Notes: generated from the letters alone by a model not told the origin. 64,000 nt of DNA from Pseudoalteromonas luteoviolacea (GCF_001750165.1 NZ_CP015411.1:2694001-2758000); one strand, 5' to 3'; counted from the first letter of the stretch, positions 26,769 to 36,317 are shown. Program-made: numbers and translations.

Positions 26769-27980
26769 TTGATTGAGCAACTTCGTAAAGATTTTCCTTT
26801 ATTACACCAATTAGTGGATGAGCAACCACTTTGTTATTTTGATTCTGCTGCTACAACACAAAAGCCACAGAGTGTAATTGATGCAGTAAACCATTTTTAT
26901 CAGCTCGAGAATGCCAATGTACACCGCGGTGCACATACGCTTAGCGCTGATGCAACCACAAAATATGAAGCTGTGCGCGACAAACTTGCTCAATACTTAA
27001 ATGTTCAGCGCAATGAAATCGTTTGGACCAAAGGTGCCACTGACTCTCTCAATTTAGTCGCCCACGGTCTATCAGAAAAATTAACTCAAGATGACGTAAT
27101 TATGCTCTCCCCTTTTGAGCATCACGCTAATATCGTGCCTTGGCAACAAGCGGCAGCTAAAACAGGTGCACAAATTGTCGTTTTACCCGCTTCAGATGAA
27201 GGTGTACTGGACCACCATGCGTCAATTGAACTCATACACCAGCTCAAACCAACAATTTTAAGCATTTGTCATGCGTCCAATGCACTTGGCAATATTCATG
27301 ATATCAAGTCGCTTATTGATGCCTCAAAAGCCTATTCAACAATCACTGTCGTTGATGGTGCCCAGTCATTTATGCATTTAAAACCAGACTTAACACAACT
27401 TAATTGTGATTTTTTCGTGTTTTCGGCTCATAAAGCACTTGGGCCAACTGGCCTTGGCGGTCTATTTGGTCGTTTTGAACTACTCAATAGCCTGCCTGTC
27501 TACCAGACCGGTGGTGAAATGATTGACACTGTTAGCTTCTCAGGCACTACATTTAGACAAGCACCTGAAAAGTTTGAGCCTGGTACACCTAATATAAGCG
27601 GTGTACTCGGCTTTGGAGCGGCACTTGATTACCTCAATAATATTGAACAAGATGCGTTAATTGAACATGAGCATGCTTTGTATCAATATCTGGTATCAAA
27701 TCTGCAAAAAATCGCAGGCGTTAAAATTTGGGGCGACACAATACACAATATTGGTGTTGTCAGTTTTACTTATAAAAACGAACACCATTTTGACATCGCT
27801 ACGCTACTAAACACCTATGGCGTAGCAGTCAGAAGTGGCCATCATTGCACTCAGCCTTTAATGGCACATTTAAATATTCCCGGCACAATTCGTGTAAGTC
27901 TTGCGTTTTATAATAATCAAAAAGACATAGACACTTTTATCAGTGCACTTATAGAAACCATTGAGATGTTGGAAGAATAA
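26769..27980 (+). CDS. csdA: Cysteine desulfurase, CsdA/SufS class II
   Basis: PLP enzyme that takes sulfur from cysteine as a persulfide for transfer to CsdE and onward. The 403 residues show the class II features: YFDSAATTQKP (23-33), an HRGAH motif, PLP lysine in FSAHKALGPTG (near 225), and the persulfide cysteine in SGHHCTQPLM (near 362). The start is a TTG at 26769: the only upstream ATG (26756) is out of frame and stops after six codons. The partner gene csdE starts on the last base of its stop codon. tcdA converges a few bases further, the same trio as E. coli csdA-csdE-tcdA but with tcdA on the other strand. Confidence 0.9.
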   Translation: MIEQLRKDFPLLHQLVDEQPLCYFDSAATTQKPQSVIDAVNHFYQLENANVHRGAHTLSADATTKYEAVRDKLAQYLNVQRNEIVWTKGATDSLNLVAHGLSEKLTQDDVIMLSPFEHHANIVPWQQAAAKTGAQIVVLPASDEGVLDHHASIELIHQLKPTILSICHASNALGNIHDIKSLIDASKAYSTITVVDGAQSFMHLKPDLTQLNCDFFVFSAHKALGPTGLGGLFGRFELLNSLPVYQTGGEMIDTVSFSGTTFRQAPEKFEPGTPNISGVLGFGAALDYLNNIEQDALIEHEHALYQYLVSNLQKIAGVKIWGDTIHNIGVVSFTYKNEHHFDIATLLNTYGVAVRSGHHCTQPLMAHLNIPGTIRVSLAFYNNQKDIDTFISALIETIEMLEE

Positions 27981-28387
27981 TGGATATCAATCAAATCCAA
28001 GAAAAAATAAACAGTTTAAATGGCTGGCAAGCAAAATATCGTGAAATTATGCTACTTGGTAAGCAACTGCCGAGCCTGCCGGAGCCTCTAAAAACCTCAG
28101 AAGCGCTTGTAAAGGGCTGCGAGAGCAATGTATGGCTCCACATCGACCTTGACGAGTCTAGGCAACGTCTTGTGCTTATCGCTGACTCAGATACACGTAT
28201 CGTAAAAGGATTATTGGCAATTATTTTGGCTTGCTACAACCACCAGCTGCCAAACGATGCAAAAAACATCGACGCTTATCAATTATTTGAAGATATGGGC
28301 CTAATCAAACATTTAAGCCCTTCGAGAGGAAATGGTGTCAAAGCAATTGTTGAGCGTATTCAACAACAAGTAAATATGCTCCAGTAA
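27980..28387 (+). CDS. csdE: Sulfur acceptor protein CsdE/SufE family
   Basis: Accepts persulfide sulfur from the desulfurase and activates it. The 135-residue SufE-type protein has the acceptor cysteine C47 in ALVKGCESNVW. It overlaps csdA by one base (TAATG), which implies equal production. Because the pair sits beside tcdA and no suf or isc assembly genes are present, CsdE is a better name than SufE. Confidence 0.9.
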   Translation: MDINQIQEKINSLNGWQAKYREIMLLGKQLPSLPEPLKTSEALVKGCESNVWLHIDLDESRQRLVLIADSDTRIVKGLLAIILACYNHQLPNDAKNIDAYQLFEDMGLIKHLSPSRGNGVKAIVERIQQQVNMLQ

Positions 28388-28393
28388 TTGGAG

Positions 28394-29191
28394 CTACTTA
28401 CTATCTCGTCCCTTTTTATCTAGGTACTTCCGAATAGACTTTGCAGCAGCAAAAAAACCAAAACTGCCAGTCACCATGGTTGCAGAGCCAAAGCCCGTGG
28501 CGCAGTCCATATTCTTACTCCCACCGGCTTGTTGTTTCGCTTTACAGACTTCACCATCCCCTGTTGGGTAAACAAGTTGCTCTGTGGAATACACACAATC
28601 TACCGCAAATTTACGTTTTGGATTAGCAGTGAAATTATATTGCTTACGCAATAAATATCGAACTTTTGCAAGTAACGGATCATGAGTCGTTTTAGCAACA
28701 TCACCAAAGCTTATTTGACTTGGGTCAGTTTGGCCACCTGCTCCACCTGTAGTAATCACAGGTATTTTATTGCGCTTACAATGGGCTATCAGGGCCGCTT
28801 TTTCTTTTACTGCATCAATACAGTCAATGACATAATCAAAGCCTTGAATGTACTCTCTGATATTCTGTTGCGTTATAAAGTCATCTATAACAGTAACCTG
28901 GCAATTTGGATTAATGTTTTCAAGGCGAGACTTCATTGCCTCAGCTTTAATCTCACCTACCGTTTGCGTCACTGCATGTAATTGACGGTTGACATTCGTC
29001 ACACAAATATCATCAAGATCTATCAGTGTAATATGTCCGATACCAGTTCTTGCCAATGCTTCAGCAGCCCAACTGCCCACACCGCCAATGCCTATAACGC
29101 AAAAATGCGCTTCACTTAACCACGCTAATTGTTGGTCACCATATAATCTACCGATGCCACCAAATCGAAGTGATGTATCTTGATCTGTCAT
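28394..29191 (-). CDS. tcdA: tRNA threonylcarbamoyladenosine dehydratase
   Basis: E1/ThiF-like ATP-dependent enzyme that cyclises t6A37 to ct6A in ANN-decoding tRNAs. The 265 residues contain the nucleotide-binding GIGGVGSWAAEALARTG (about 34-50), LIDLDDICVTNVNRQ, the conserved VIDCIDAVKEKAALI, and TTGGAGGQTDP. E. coli TcdA works with CsdA-CsdE, whose genes end seven bases away on the opposite strand. Here tcdA itself follows the pseudouridine synthase gene by one base and is the last gene of the comEC-msbA-lpxK-kdsB run, so it is co-transcribed with lipid A genes. Confidence 0.93.
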   Translation of the reverse strand: MTDQDTSLRFGGIGRLYGDQQLAWLSEAHFCVIGIGGVGSWAAEALARTGIGHITLIDLDDICVTNVNRQLHAVTQTVGEIKAEAMKSRLENINPNCQVTVIDDFITQQNIREYIQGFDYVIDCIDAVKEKAALIAHCKRNKIPVITTGGAGGQTDPSQISFGDVAKTTHDPLLAKVRYLLRKQYNFTANPKRKFAVDCVYSTEQLVYPTGDGEVCKAKQQAGGSKNMDCATGFGSATMVTGSFGFFAAAKSIRKYLDKKGRDSK

Positions 29192-29192
29192 A

Positions 29193-29858
29193 TTACCACT
29201 CTAACTGCTCAGGCTGACGCCATGATAAAAATACTTCATGCTCAATTAACTGCATGAATTTGCTGCCCTCTTCAGGCTCAATACTAAAGGCCACACACTC
29301 GTCATTCCAATTAAACGAGAGATAGTACGCATGTAAGTACACTCTATCGGACTGCTTACCACCATAGCTATCGTCACCTAATATGGGTGCCGATAAACTT
29401 TTCATGGCAACTCGCAATTGATGAGTCTTACCACTATAAGGTTTAAGTAAACAGGCTCTCAATCCAGATTCAATGCTGGCAGAATAAAACCGGGTTATCG
29501 CTGGGCTATCTTGGCTTTTTAAAAGTTTATATGTGCCACGTCGAGACTTGGCCATATCCCCTTTTACCCACCCTTGCTTTTTCTTGGGTTTATCCGTTAT
29601 CAACGCAAGATAAAATTTATTTACCTCACGACTTGTGAATAGCTCAGTCAGTTTTGCTGCAGCTTGACTAGATTTGGCAAGCACCAATAAACCGGATGTG
29701 ACCTTATCCAATCGATGTACTGGAAATAAGCTCACTTCCAGCTGCTGCTCCAACAAAGCGACAAACCCCGCTTGCTCTTCACTATGGAAGCTCATACCAC
29801 AGGGTTTGTAAGCAACAACAAAATCTTCATGCTGTGTAATGACTTTAATATCAGCCAT
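29193..29858 (-). CDS. RluA-family RNA pseudouridine synthase
   Basis: Isomerises a uridine in rRNA or tRNA. From the ATG at 29858 the product has 221 residues, shorter than RluA/RluC/RluD because there is no S4 domain. The catalytic aspartate is D51 in HRLDKVTSGLLVL, with further RluA motifs NKFYLAL, KPYSGKTHQLRVA and DDSYGG. It belongs to the small single-domain branch whose target base is uncertain. The start overlaps the end of kdsB by eight bases; an alternative ATG at 29870 would overlap more. Confidence 0.85.
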   Translation of the reverse strand: MADIKVITQHEDFVVAYKPCGMSFHSEEQAGFVALLEQQLEVSLFPVHRLDKVTSGLLVLAKSSQAAAKLTELFTSREVNKFYLALITDKPKKKQGWVKGDMAKSRRGTYKLLKSQDSPAITRFYSASIESGLRACLLKPYSGKTHQLRVAMKSLSAPILGDDSYGGKQSDRVYLHAYYLSFNWNDECVAFSIEPEEGSKFMQLIEHEVFLSWRQPEQLEW

Positions 29859-30606
29859 TAAGAAACTCAATCACTCTATCTAAATCTTCAGGTGTATCAA
29901 CACCTGCATGTACAGGTTTACACGCCTTGGTCACTTTTATTGAATGACCGTGATATAACACTCGAAGCTGCTCCAAAGACTCTTGCACCTCCAACGGAGA
30001 CACACTGAGATCCAAATAGGTTTTAATAAACCCTGCGCGATAAGCATAAATACCGACATGACGCTTAAAATGCGTCAATGGAATAAGCGCTTTGTCCATC
30101 GTCATCATACTGTCACGCTGAAATGGAATTGGCGAGCGCGAAAAATAAAGTGCATTATTCTTGATGTCACTGACAACTTTTACTGCATTCGGGTTGAGCA
30201 CTTCTTCCACATCTTCAATATCAACACTCAATGTCGCCATAGGTGCCGATGAGTCAAAAAGTAATTCCGCAACCTGCGTGATATTTTCTGGCTCGAGTAG
30301 TGGCTCATCACCCTGCACATTCACCATCAAAGTATCATCATCTAAATTGAGCAATTCCACTACTTCAGCAAGGCGCTCTGTGCCTGACTGATGATCTTCA
30401 CGGGTCATTAAGACATTGTCTGTAAAACGCTTTGCTTCATCGAAAACCAATTGGTGATCAGTGGCGATATAAACCGCTTTTGCACCTGACTTCTGAGCTT
30501 GCTCAAATACTCTCTGGATCATCGTTTTACCGCAGATATCAACCAAAGGCTTGCCAGGCAAACGTGTGGATGCATACCTCGCTGGTATGACAACTATGAA
30601 TTCCAC
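29851..30606 (-). CDS. kdsB: CMP-KDO synthetase (3-deoxy-manno-octulosonate cytidylyltransferase)
   Basis: Activates KDO as CMP-KDO for attachment to lipid A in the cytoplasm. The 251 residues have the nucleotidyltransferase N-terminus VVIPARYASTRLPGKPL (5-21), NVQGDEPL at about 95-102 and HVGIYAYR at about 187. Length equals the family norm (248-253). It overlaps ycaR by 13 bases and lies with lpxK and msbA, all serving the inner core of lipopolysaccharide. Confidence 0.96.
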   Translation of the reverse strand: MEFIVVIPARYASTRLPGKPLVDICGKTMIQRVFEQAQKSGAKAVYIATDHQLVFDEAKRFTDNVLMTREDHQSGTERLAEVVELLNLDDDTLMVNVQGDEPLLEPENITQVAELLFDSSAPMATLSVDIEDVEEVLNPNAVKVVSDIKNNALYFSRSPIPFQRDSMMTMDKALIPLTHFKRHVGIYAYRAGFIKTYLDLSVSPLEVQESLEQLRVLYHGHSIKVTKACKPVHAGVDTPEDLDRVIEFLNG

Positions 30607-30791
30607 TTTTCTACCTCTTCAAGAGACAGCTCTCGTGCCTCATTTTCTAACAAAACAGGAATATCATCTCTCACTGGATACGCAAGCTTAGCTGCTGTGC
30701 TAATGAGCTCTTTGTTATCCTTGTCATACGCCAATTTGCCTTTGCATACTGGACACGCAATAATTTCAAGTAGTTTAGTATCAAACGCCAT
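30594..30791 (-). CDS. ycaR: Trm112/YcaR family protein
   Basis: Small protein of 65 residues with the Trm112-like zinc-ribbon half CPVCKGKL (about 13-20). In E. coli the homologous gene also lies between lpxK and kdsB. Its function in bacteria is not firmly established; related proteins stabilise methyltransferases. It overlaps lpxK by 11 and kdsB by 13 bases. Confidence 0.9.
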   Translation of the reverse strand: MAFDTKLLEIIACPVCKGKLAYDKDNKELISTAAKLAYPVRDDIPVLLENEARELSLEEVEKWNS

Positions 30792-31770
30792 GGGTGATTA
30801 TCCCCTTTTTATCTAATAAGTTGTGAAGCTTGCTTACAAGCCCCTCTGACGGAACAGCATCTACGCGTAAGAAGTACCAGTTATCTTTTGCAAAAGACTG
30901 GCACTTTACCGCGTCTTTTTCTGTCATAAATACATTGCTTTTGTTGTATATTTCAAAATCTTGTGCAGTAAACATATGATGGTCTACAAAGTGTTTACTT
31001 TGCGTGATAGTCACCCCGTTTGCCGCCAGCGATTTCTCAAACCGTGATGGGTTACCAATCGCACTCACTGCAATGCCTCTTGGCTCAAAGCTGGTGACTC
31101 GCTCACCGGTTTTCACACTGTAAATACCTGTTGTATTAAGTGAGTAACCATCTTCTTTGATAGAGCCATTAAACACAGTAAGGTCAACTGACTTTAAACG
31201 CTTTGGAGTTTCTCTCAGTGGCCCTGCTGGTAACAAAAACCCGTTACCAAATCGACGTTCGTTATCAACAATACAGATCTCAATATCTCTATCAAGCTGG
31301 TAATGTTGCAAACCGTCATCACTTACAATGATATCAGGTTCATTATGCGAGATTAGGTATTCAATACTCGCCTTGCGATCGCCACCGATAACGACGTCAC
31401 AGCCTAATCGTTTATAAATCAATAACGGCTCATCACCAGCCAGCTCTGCGGTGCTTTCATTTGTAACTTGATAAGGCGTATGCGGCGGCTTTGCACCGTA
31501 CCCCCTGCTAATAACACCGACTTTCAGCCCCAGTGATTGTAAATAAGGGACAAGCCAAAGTACAAATGGTGTTTTGCCGTTACCACCAATACCAATGTTA
31601 CCCACGATCATAACCGGTACAGACGCCTTATATGATGACTTTATGCCGACACGAAACAGTAAACGTCTAACAGTACTCACCAACCAAAAAAGAGCGCTTA
31701 ATGGTAATAGTACAATATTAATTAGACTAATTGGCTTATACCAACTTTGTTCTACTTTATTCATTGTCAT
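30781..31770 (-). CDS. lpxK: Tetraacyldisaccharide 4'-kinase
   Basis: Phosphorylates the 4' position of the lipid A disaccharide at the inner face of the inner membrane. The 329-residue protein has an N-terminal hydrophobic segment (about 12-35), a P-loop NIGIGGNGKTPFV (about 58-70), SDDGLQHYQLDRDIEI (about 149-164) with catalytic acidic residues, and the C-terminal MTEKDAVKC motif. Starts four bases inside the msbA stop region, so it is coupled to msbA. Confidence 0.96.
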   Translation of the reverse strand: MTMNKVEQSWYKPISLINIVLLPLSALFWLVSTVRRLLFRVGIKSSYKASVPVMIVGNIGIGGNGKTPFVLWLVPYLQSLGLKVGVISRGYGAKPPHTPYQVTNESTAELAGDEPLLIYKRLGCDVVIGGDRKASIEYLISHNEPDIIVSDDGLQHYQLDRDIEICIVDNERRFGNGFLLPAGPLRETPKRLKSVDLTVFNGSIKEDGYSLNTTGIYSVKTGERVTSFEPRGIAVSAIGNPSRFEKSLAANGVTITQSKHFVDHHMFTAQDFEIYNKSNVFMTEKDAVKCQSFAKDNWYFLRVDAVPSEGLVSKLHNLLDKKGIITHGV

Positions 31771-33503
31771 TCACCATATTGCATCTTGCACAGTGCAGAA
31801 TACGCTCCATCATTAGCAAGTAACTCTTCATGTTTACCCTGCTCAAGTACTCGGCCTTTTTCCATTACGTAAATTTGATCTGACTTTTCAATAGTTGATA
31901 AACGATGTGCAATGACAATAGAAGTTTTGTTGACCATCAGCTTGTCTAATTCTTCTTGGATTAACCGTTCAGACTCAGTGTCTAATGCCGAGGTTGCTTC
32001 ATCTAATATCAATACTGGTGCGTCTTTAACAATCGCTCGGGCTATCGCGATACGCTGCCTTTGCCCACCAGAAAGCATGACACCATTTTCACCAACTTCA
32101 GTATTCAGCCCTTGCGGCAGATCTTTGACGAACTCCCAAACATGCGCTTTTTTAGCAACTTCTATGAGTTCATCTTCGGTGAGTTTTTCATCCAAACCGT
32201 ACATAATGTTGTTCGCTATGGTGTCGTTAAATAAAGTAACGTGCTGCGACACAAGCGCAAATTGATTTCTGAGGCTAGCTAAAGTGTATTCACTTAACTC
32301 GACACCATCTAATGTGATTGAGCCACTATCCAAATCGTAAAACCTAGGTAATAAGCTAGACAGTGTCGATTTGCCTGACCCACTTCTACCCACTAGCGCA
32401 ATATTTTTACCTGCTGGGATCTCAATAGACAAATTTTCAATCACAGGCTCATCCTTTGTTGGATATGTAAATGTTGCACCCTTGATAGAAATTGCGCCGG
32501 TTACCGTATTTGCAGAATATGTACCGGTATCTTTTTCTTTCTCTTCATCAAGCACTTGAAAAATGCTCTTAGCTGCGGCAATACCGCGCTGGAAGTCACT
32601 ATTGACGTTTGCCAATTGTTTCAAAGGGCGCAGCATCATCACCATTGCAGTGATCAACGAAGCAACTACACCTGGCGTCAGAGATTCATGTACTTCTGGC
32701 ATAGCAATAATGGCCAAAACCACGGCCATCGCACTAGCAGCAATCAGCTGAATGACAGATACACTCAGCGCTCTTGTCGCATCCATTTTCACTCGTTGCT
32801 GACGATTGTGGTTGTTTACTTTAGCAAATTGCGTAATTTCTTTATCCTGACCACCAAAACCATGAATTTCTTTGTGACCAGACAGCATTTGCTCTGAACC
32901 TCTTGTCACCGCACCCATCGCATCCTGAATATTTTTTGATATTTTTCTGAAACGCTTAGATACGATACTGACAACAATGGCGACAAATGGCACGATTACT
33001 AGAAACAAAAGTGACAGCTTCCAACTGATCGCAAACATGCCCCATAGCAAAAAGACCACAAACGCCCCTTCTCTAATTGCCACTTGAAGTGCACGAGTCA
33101 CCGCCTGCTGGACTTGTTCAGTATCAAAAGTAATTTTTGAAACCAGCTCACCATTAGAATGTTTGTCATGGAAAGACACTGGCATCAACAACATATGCTC
33201 GAATAGTTGTTGCCTTAGCTTTCTTACAACTTGAGAGCCAACATAACTCAGACAATAAGAAGACATATAATTAAATATGCCTCGACCCAAGACCAATAAA
33301 ATAACCACAATCGGCGCCATCGCAAGTACATCTTGGTTGCCTTGTGAAAGACCTTCATCCATAAAGGGTTTCATCAGCTGAATGAATAACGCGTCCATTG
33401 CCGCATAGCCGAGCATACCGATAATCGCAAATGCTGCAGCTGCCTTAAATTCGTACGTGTAAGTCAAAAGCCTTTTATATATTTGCTTTCCAGACTGTTG
33501 CAT
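31767..33503 (-). CDS. msbA: Lipid A export ATP-binding/permease protein
   Basis: Flips lipid A core across the inner membrane. The 578 residues comprise six membrane segments (about 20-310) fused to an ABC ATPase with Walker A GRSGSGKST (about 375-383), signature LSGGQRQRIAIARA and Walker B PVLILDEATSALD. Length matches E. coli MsbA (582). It lies between comEC and lpxK as in enterobacteria; 63 bases separate it from comEC. Confidence 0.96.
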   Translation of the reverse strand: MQQSGKQIYKRLLTYTYEFKAAAAFAIIGMLGYAAMDALFIQLMKPFMDEGLSQGNQDVLAMAPIVVILLVLGRGIFNYMSSYCLSYVGSQVVRKLRQQLFEHMLLMPVSFHDKHSNGELVSKITFDTEQVQQAVTRALQVAIREGAFVVFLLWGMFAISWKLSLLFLVIVPFVAIVVSIVSKRFRKISKNIQDAMGAVTRGSEQMLSGHKEIHGFGGQDKEITQFAKVNNHNRQQRVKMDATRALSVSVIQLIAASAMAVVLAIIAMPEVHESLTPGVVASLITAMVMMLRPLKQLANVNSDFQRGIAAAKSIFQVLDEEKEKDTGTYSANTVTGAISIKGATFTYPTKDEPVIENLSIEIPAGKNIALVGRSGSGKSTLSSLLPRFYDLDSGSITLDGVELSEYTLASLRNQFALVSQHVTLFNDTIANNIMYGLDEKLTEDELIEVAKKAHVWEFVKDLPQGLNTEVGENGVMLSGGQRQRIAIARAIVKDAPVLILDEATSALDTESERLIQEELDKLMVNKTSIVIAHRLSTIEKSDQIYVMEKGRVLEQGKHEELLANDGAYSALCKMQYGE

Positions 33504-33566
33504 AGTATTACTCTAAAACTTCAAAACCCCTTTATTGTATCTGCCATCAAGCAAAAACTGAATGCA

Positions 33567-35831
33567 TTATCTTAAAAACCATAGATTTTTCGCGTTTCTT
33601 GCTGTGTACACCTCAAAGTGATCACTAAAAATTCGAATTTCAACCTGTCCATCCAGTGCGGTGTCGTATGCTTTATAACCAGACTTTAAATAACGCTGTA
33701 AAACTGCATCATGAGGCAGTTGCCAAGCCGTATTTCGACTTCTGGAAAAAACGGTAACTTCGCCAGACACCGCTTTTATAAATTCTGTACTTGAAGAAGT
33801 CCGGCTTCCATGATGTGGAGCCAACAAAAAATTTGCTCTCAATGAATCCCTATACTTTGACACAACCTCAGACTCCACATCAGCTTCAATATCTCCAGGT
33901 AGTAAAAGCTTGAATTTACCGTCGCTAACCAAAACCACACAGGAACTATTATTATCATTATTTTGTAATTCGTTAGGCCATATAGCGCTGATTGTGAGTT
34001 TACCCATTACAATATCTTTTAATAAACAGGGCTGAGCATAATCACTGCGGTGAAAAGTTTTTAATGAATCACCAAACCCCAAACTTTGCAGGTCCGATAG
34101 CCCACCGGCATGATCTCCATCATCATGACTTACAATAGTATGTATTAACTCAAGATTTTGTGCCTTCAAGTATGGCAACACAACATACTTAAACATGGAG
34201 TATGTGCCAAAATAATTCGCGCCTAAATCGTATAAAAAAGCTTTCTTGCCTTGTGAAATAAGTACTGCACTGCCATGACCCACATCGAATACGTTGATTT
34301 GCCATATGGGTTTGGGTAACCACAACCAATGTATGAATAATAAAGTTAACGGTATAAGCGCATAGATCCGTGTTAAAGCATGTGCCAACAACATAATTGA
34401 TAGCATAACTAGACACAGTTGGCTGATTGAAATTGGTTGCACATCTAACCAATGGAAGTGATAAGACGTTAATGTTTTGTAGGAACTTGCGAGCAAGTTA
34501 TCTAAACCCGTCATCAAATTGAATTCACTTACTGCGTGCAAAACACTCTGCACCAACATAAGTGGAAAAATGACCAAAGATAACAAAGGAATAAAAATTA
34601 AGTTTACAATTAGGCTGCTGACACTAACACCATGAAATGAATAAATCCCCAATGGGCATAACACGATGAACAGCAAAACTTGTATTTTGCCCAGCCAAAC
34701 ACATTTGTCTAACCAAGTTAGTTTGATTTTTTGACGTAATTGACGCTTCGAAACTAACCAAAAAATACCAGCCACAGCCGTAAAAGAAAAATACAGTCCT
34801 AAGTTTAAAAGTGCAAATGGGGATATCACCGTCACTATGGTTAACGTGTAAAGTAACAACCGAATGAAGCTCAGCCGTGTTCCTATCAAATAGCAGCAAA
34901 CACCTGCACATGCCATCAGCCACGCTCGTTGAGCCGATATCTGCATACCGCTCATAACAACATACAAGCCAGCACACACTAGTGCGACGATGAGCCCTAC
35001 TGAATGTATATTTACACCTTGCTTTAAGAGGGTTCTGAATGGAAAAAGGATTATCTTTGTCACCACCAGACTCAATGAAAAGAAGATTGCGATGTGTAAG
35101 CCTGAAATAGCCAATAAATGGCTCAAACCTAGCACACGAAATTGTTCTTTTTCGCTTTTTGGGATTTTTGATTTGTCTCCTGTCATCAAAACATAGTAAA
35201 GCCAACCAAAATGATAGTCTTGAAAGGCATCTAATATATAAAGTTGATAACTATGACGCCAAGATGCGTTATATCGACTTACTGTGCCGACTTTTAGCTT
35301 TCCTTTGAAGAAGATATGATTACGAAATGCATACAACTCACTATCAAAAACATATTGATTTTTTCGTGAGCGGAATGTTTTAAGCGTAACAACCCCGTTA
35401 ATGATATCTCCCTCACGAAGCAAGCTTCCCCCTTCTGCAACTGATAAATTAGCGTGCACAGTTTGCCATGGGTTTACTTGAAATTGATCGAGTGCATTTA
35501 TTTTTACTTGGATGTAAGGCCTATCGCCCTTTTTAATAATTTGAACAACCTTGGCGGTAATCTGAACCGGCTTATCAATAACCAAACTTTTCCATGAAAG
35601 TTGATAGAACAGCATGTAATTAAGACTTGTAACAAAAATACCTAAAATAAAACCTGCCAAAACGTTCGAAAAAAGCTTAAAATAGCAACTAACAAAAACG
35701 AGCAAGGCAAAACTGACGGGTAACTGCCATGTATCCATGAAGAATACGGATATTAGGCTTCCTAAAATGATGCCGCAGCAAATCAATATTGAAGTAAATG
35801 GTTGCTCTATATGGCAAAAAAAACGATCCAA
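33567..35831 (-). CDS. comEC: ComEC/Rec2 DNA internalisation channel
   Basis: Inner-membrane channel that imports single-stranded DNA during natural transformation. The 754 residues have an N-terminal hydrophobic block and OB-like DUF4131 region (about 1-200), the Competence multispan domain (about 210-490), and a C-terminal metallo-beta-lactamase domain with SHDDGDHAGGL (about 558-568), LLPGDIE and APHHGSRTSS. All metal-binding motifs look intact, so the gene is probably functional. The only reasonable in-frame start is a TTG at 35831, which lies inside the divergent DUF2062 gene; the exact start is uncertain. First gene of the run through tcdA. Confidence 0.9.
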   Translation of the reverse strand: MDRFFCHIEQPFTSILICCGIILGSLISVFFMDTWQLPVSFALLVFVSCYFKLFSNVLAGFILGIFVTSLNYMLFYQLSWKSLVIDKPVQITAKVVQIIKKGDRPYIQVKINALDQFQVNPWQTVHANLSVAEGGSLLREGDIINGVVTLKTFRSRKNQYVFDSELYAFRNHIFFKGKLKVGTVSRYNASWRHSYQLYILDAFQDYHFGWLYYVLMTGDKSKIPKSEKEQFRVLGLSHLLAISGLHIAIFFSLSLVVTKIILFPFRTLLKQGVNIHSVGLIVALVCAGLYVVMSGMQISAQRAWLMACAGVCCYLIGTRLSFIRLLLYTLTIVTVISPFALLNLGLYFSFTAVAGIFWLVSKRQLRQKIKLTWLDKCVWLGKIQVLLFIVLCPLGIYSFHGVSVSSLIVNLIFIPLLSLVIFPLMLVQSVLHAVSEFNLMTGLDNLLASSYKTLTSYHFHWLDVQPISISQLCLVMLSIMLLAHALTRIYALIPLTLLFIHWLWLPKPIWQINVFDVGHGSAVLISQGKKAFLYDLGANYFGTYSMFKYVVLPYLKAQNLELIHTIVSHDDGDHAGGLSDLQSLGFGDSLKTFHRSDYAQPCLLKDIVMGKLTISAIWPNELQNNDNNSSCVVLVSDGKFKLLLPGDIEADVESEVVSKYRDSLRANFLLAPHHGSRTSSSTEFIKAVSGEVTVFSRSRNTAWQLPHDAVLQRYLKSGYKAYDTALDGQVEIRIFSDHFEVYTARNAKNLWFLR

Positions 35832-36317
35832 CGCTTTTTACCCGATCACAATAAGATCAAAGAACAAAAATCGTTAAGAATTTTTGGAAGTTTACTGCAC
35901 GATGCAAATCTTTGGCATCTTAATCGGCGTTCAGCCAGAGGTGCCTTTTCCGTTGGACTATTTTTTGCGTTCATCCCTGTCCCTTTTCAAATGGTATTAG
36001 CAGCTGCACTCGCAATCCCTTTTCGAGTCAACCTACCGTTATCTATTGCATTGGTGTGGATCACCAACCCATTAACAATGCCACCTATATTTTATTGTTC
36101 TTATCTTGTCGGGGTTTTCGCACTTGGTCAAGAAATTCAGCCATTCCAGTTTGAGCCCACTTGGGAGTGGCTCACACAGAGCATATCAACAATTGGTCCT
36201 GCTTTTATCGTTGGCTCATTAATTTGTGCATCTATTGCCGCTGTTATTGGCTTTTTTGGTATCGACTACCTCTGGCGCCGCTCAGTAAACAAAGCGTGGC
36301 AAGCAAGGAACCAATAA
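35811..36317 (+). CDS. DUF2062 domain membrane protein
   Basis: Small membrane protein of 168 residues from the ATG at 35811 (an in-frame TTG at 35802 is less likely). The N-terminus is basic; then RRSARGAFSVGLFFAFIPVPFQM and the DUF2062 core PLSIALVWITNPLTMPPIFY precede a second hydrophobic hairpin near the C-terminus. Function unknown. Its first codons overlap the start of comEC on the opposite strand, so each promoter must lie within the other gene. A terminator follows. Confidence 0.88.
   Translation: MAKKTIQRFLPDHNKIKEQKSLRIFGSLLHDANLWHLNRRSARGAFSVGLFFAFIPVPFQMVLAAALAIPFRVNLPLSIALVWITNPLTMPPIFYCSYLVGVFALGQEIQPFQFEPTWEWLTQSISTIGPAFIVGSLICASIAAVIGFFGIDYLWRRSVNKAWQARNQ

Noticed and set aside
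34624..35205. Open frame of 193 codons on the minus strand
   Set aside because: It is an alternative frame within comEC, whose own frame contains continuous family motifs; the alternative has no coherent composition.
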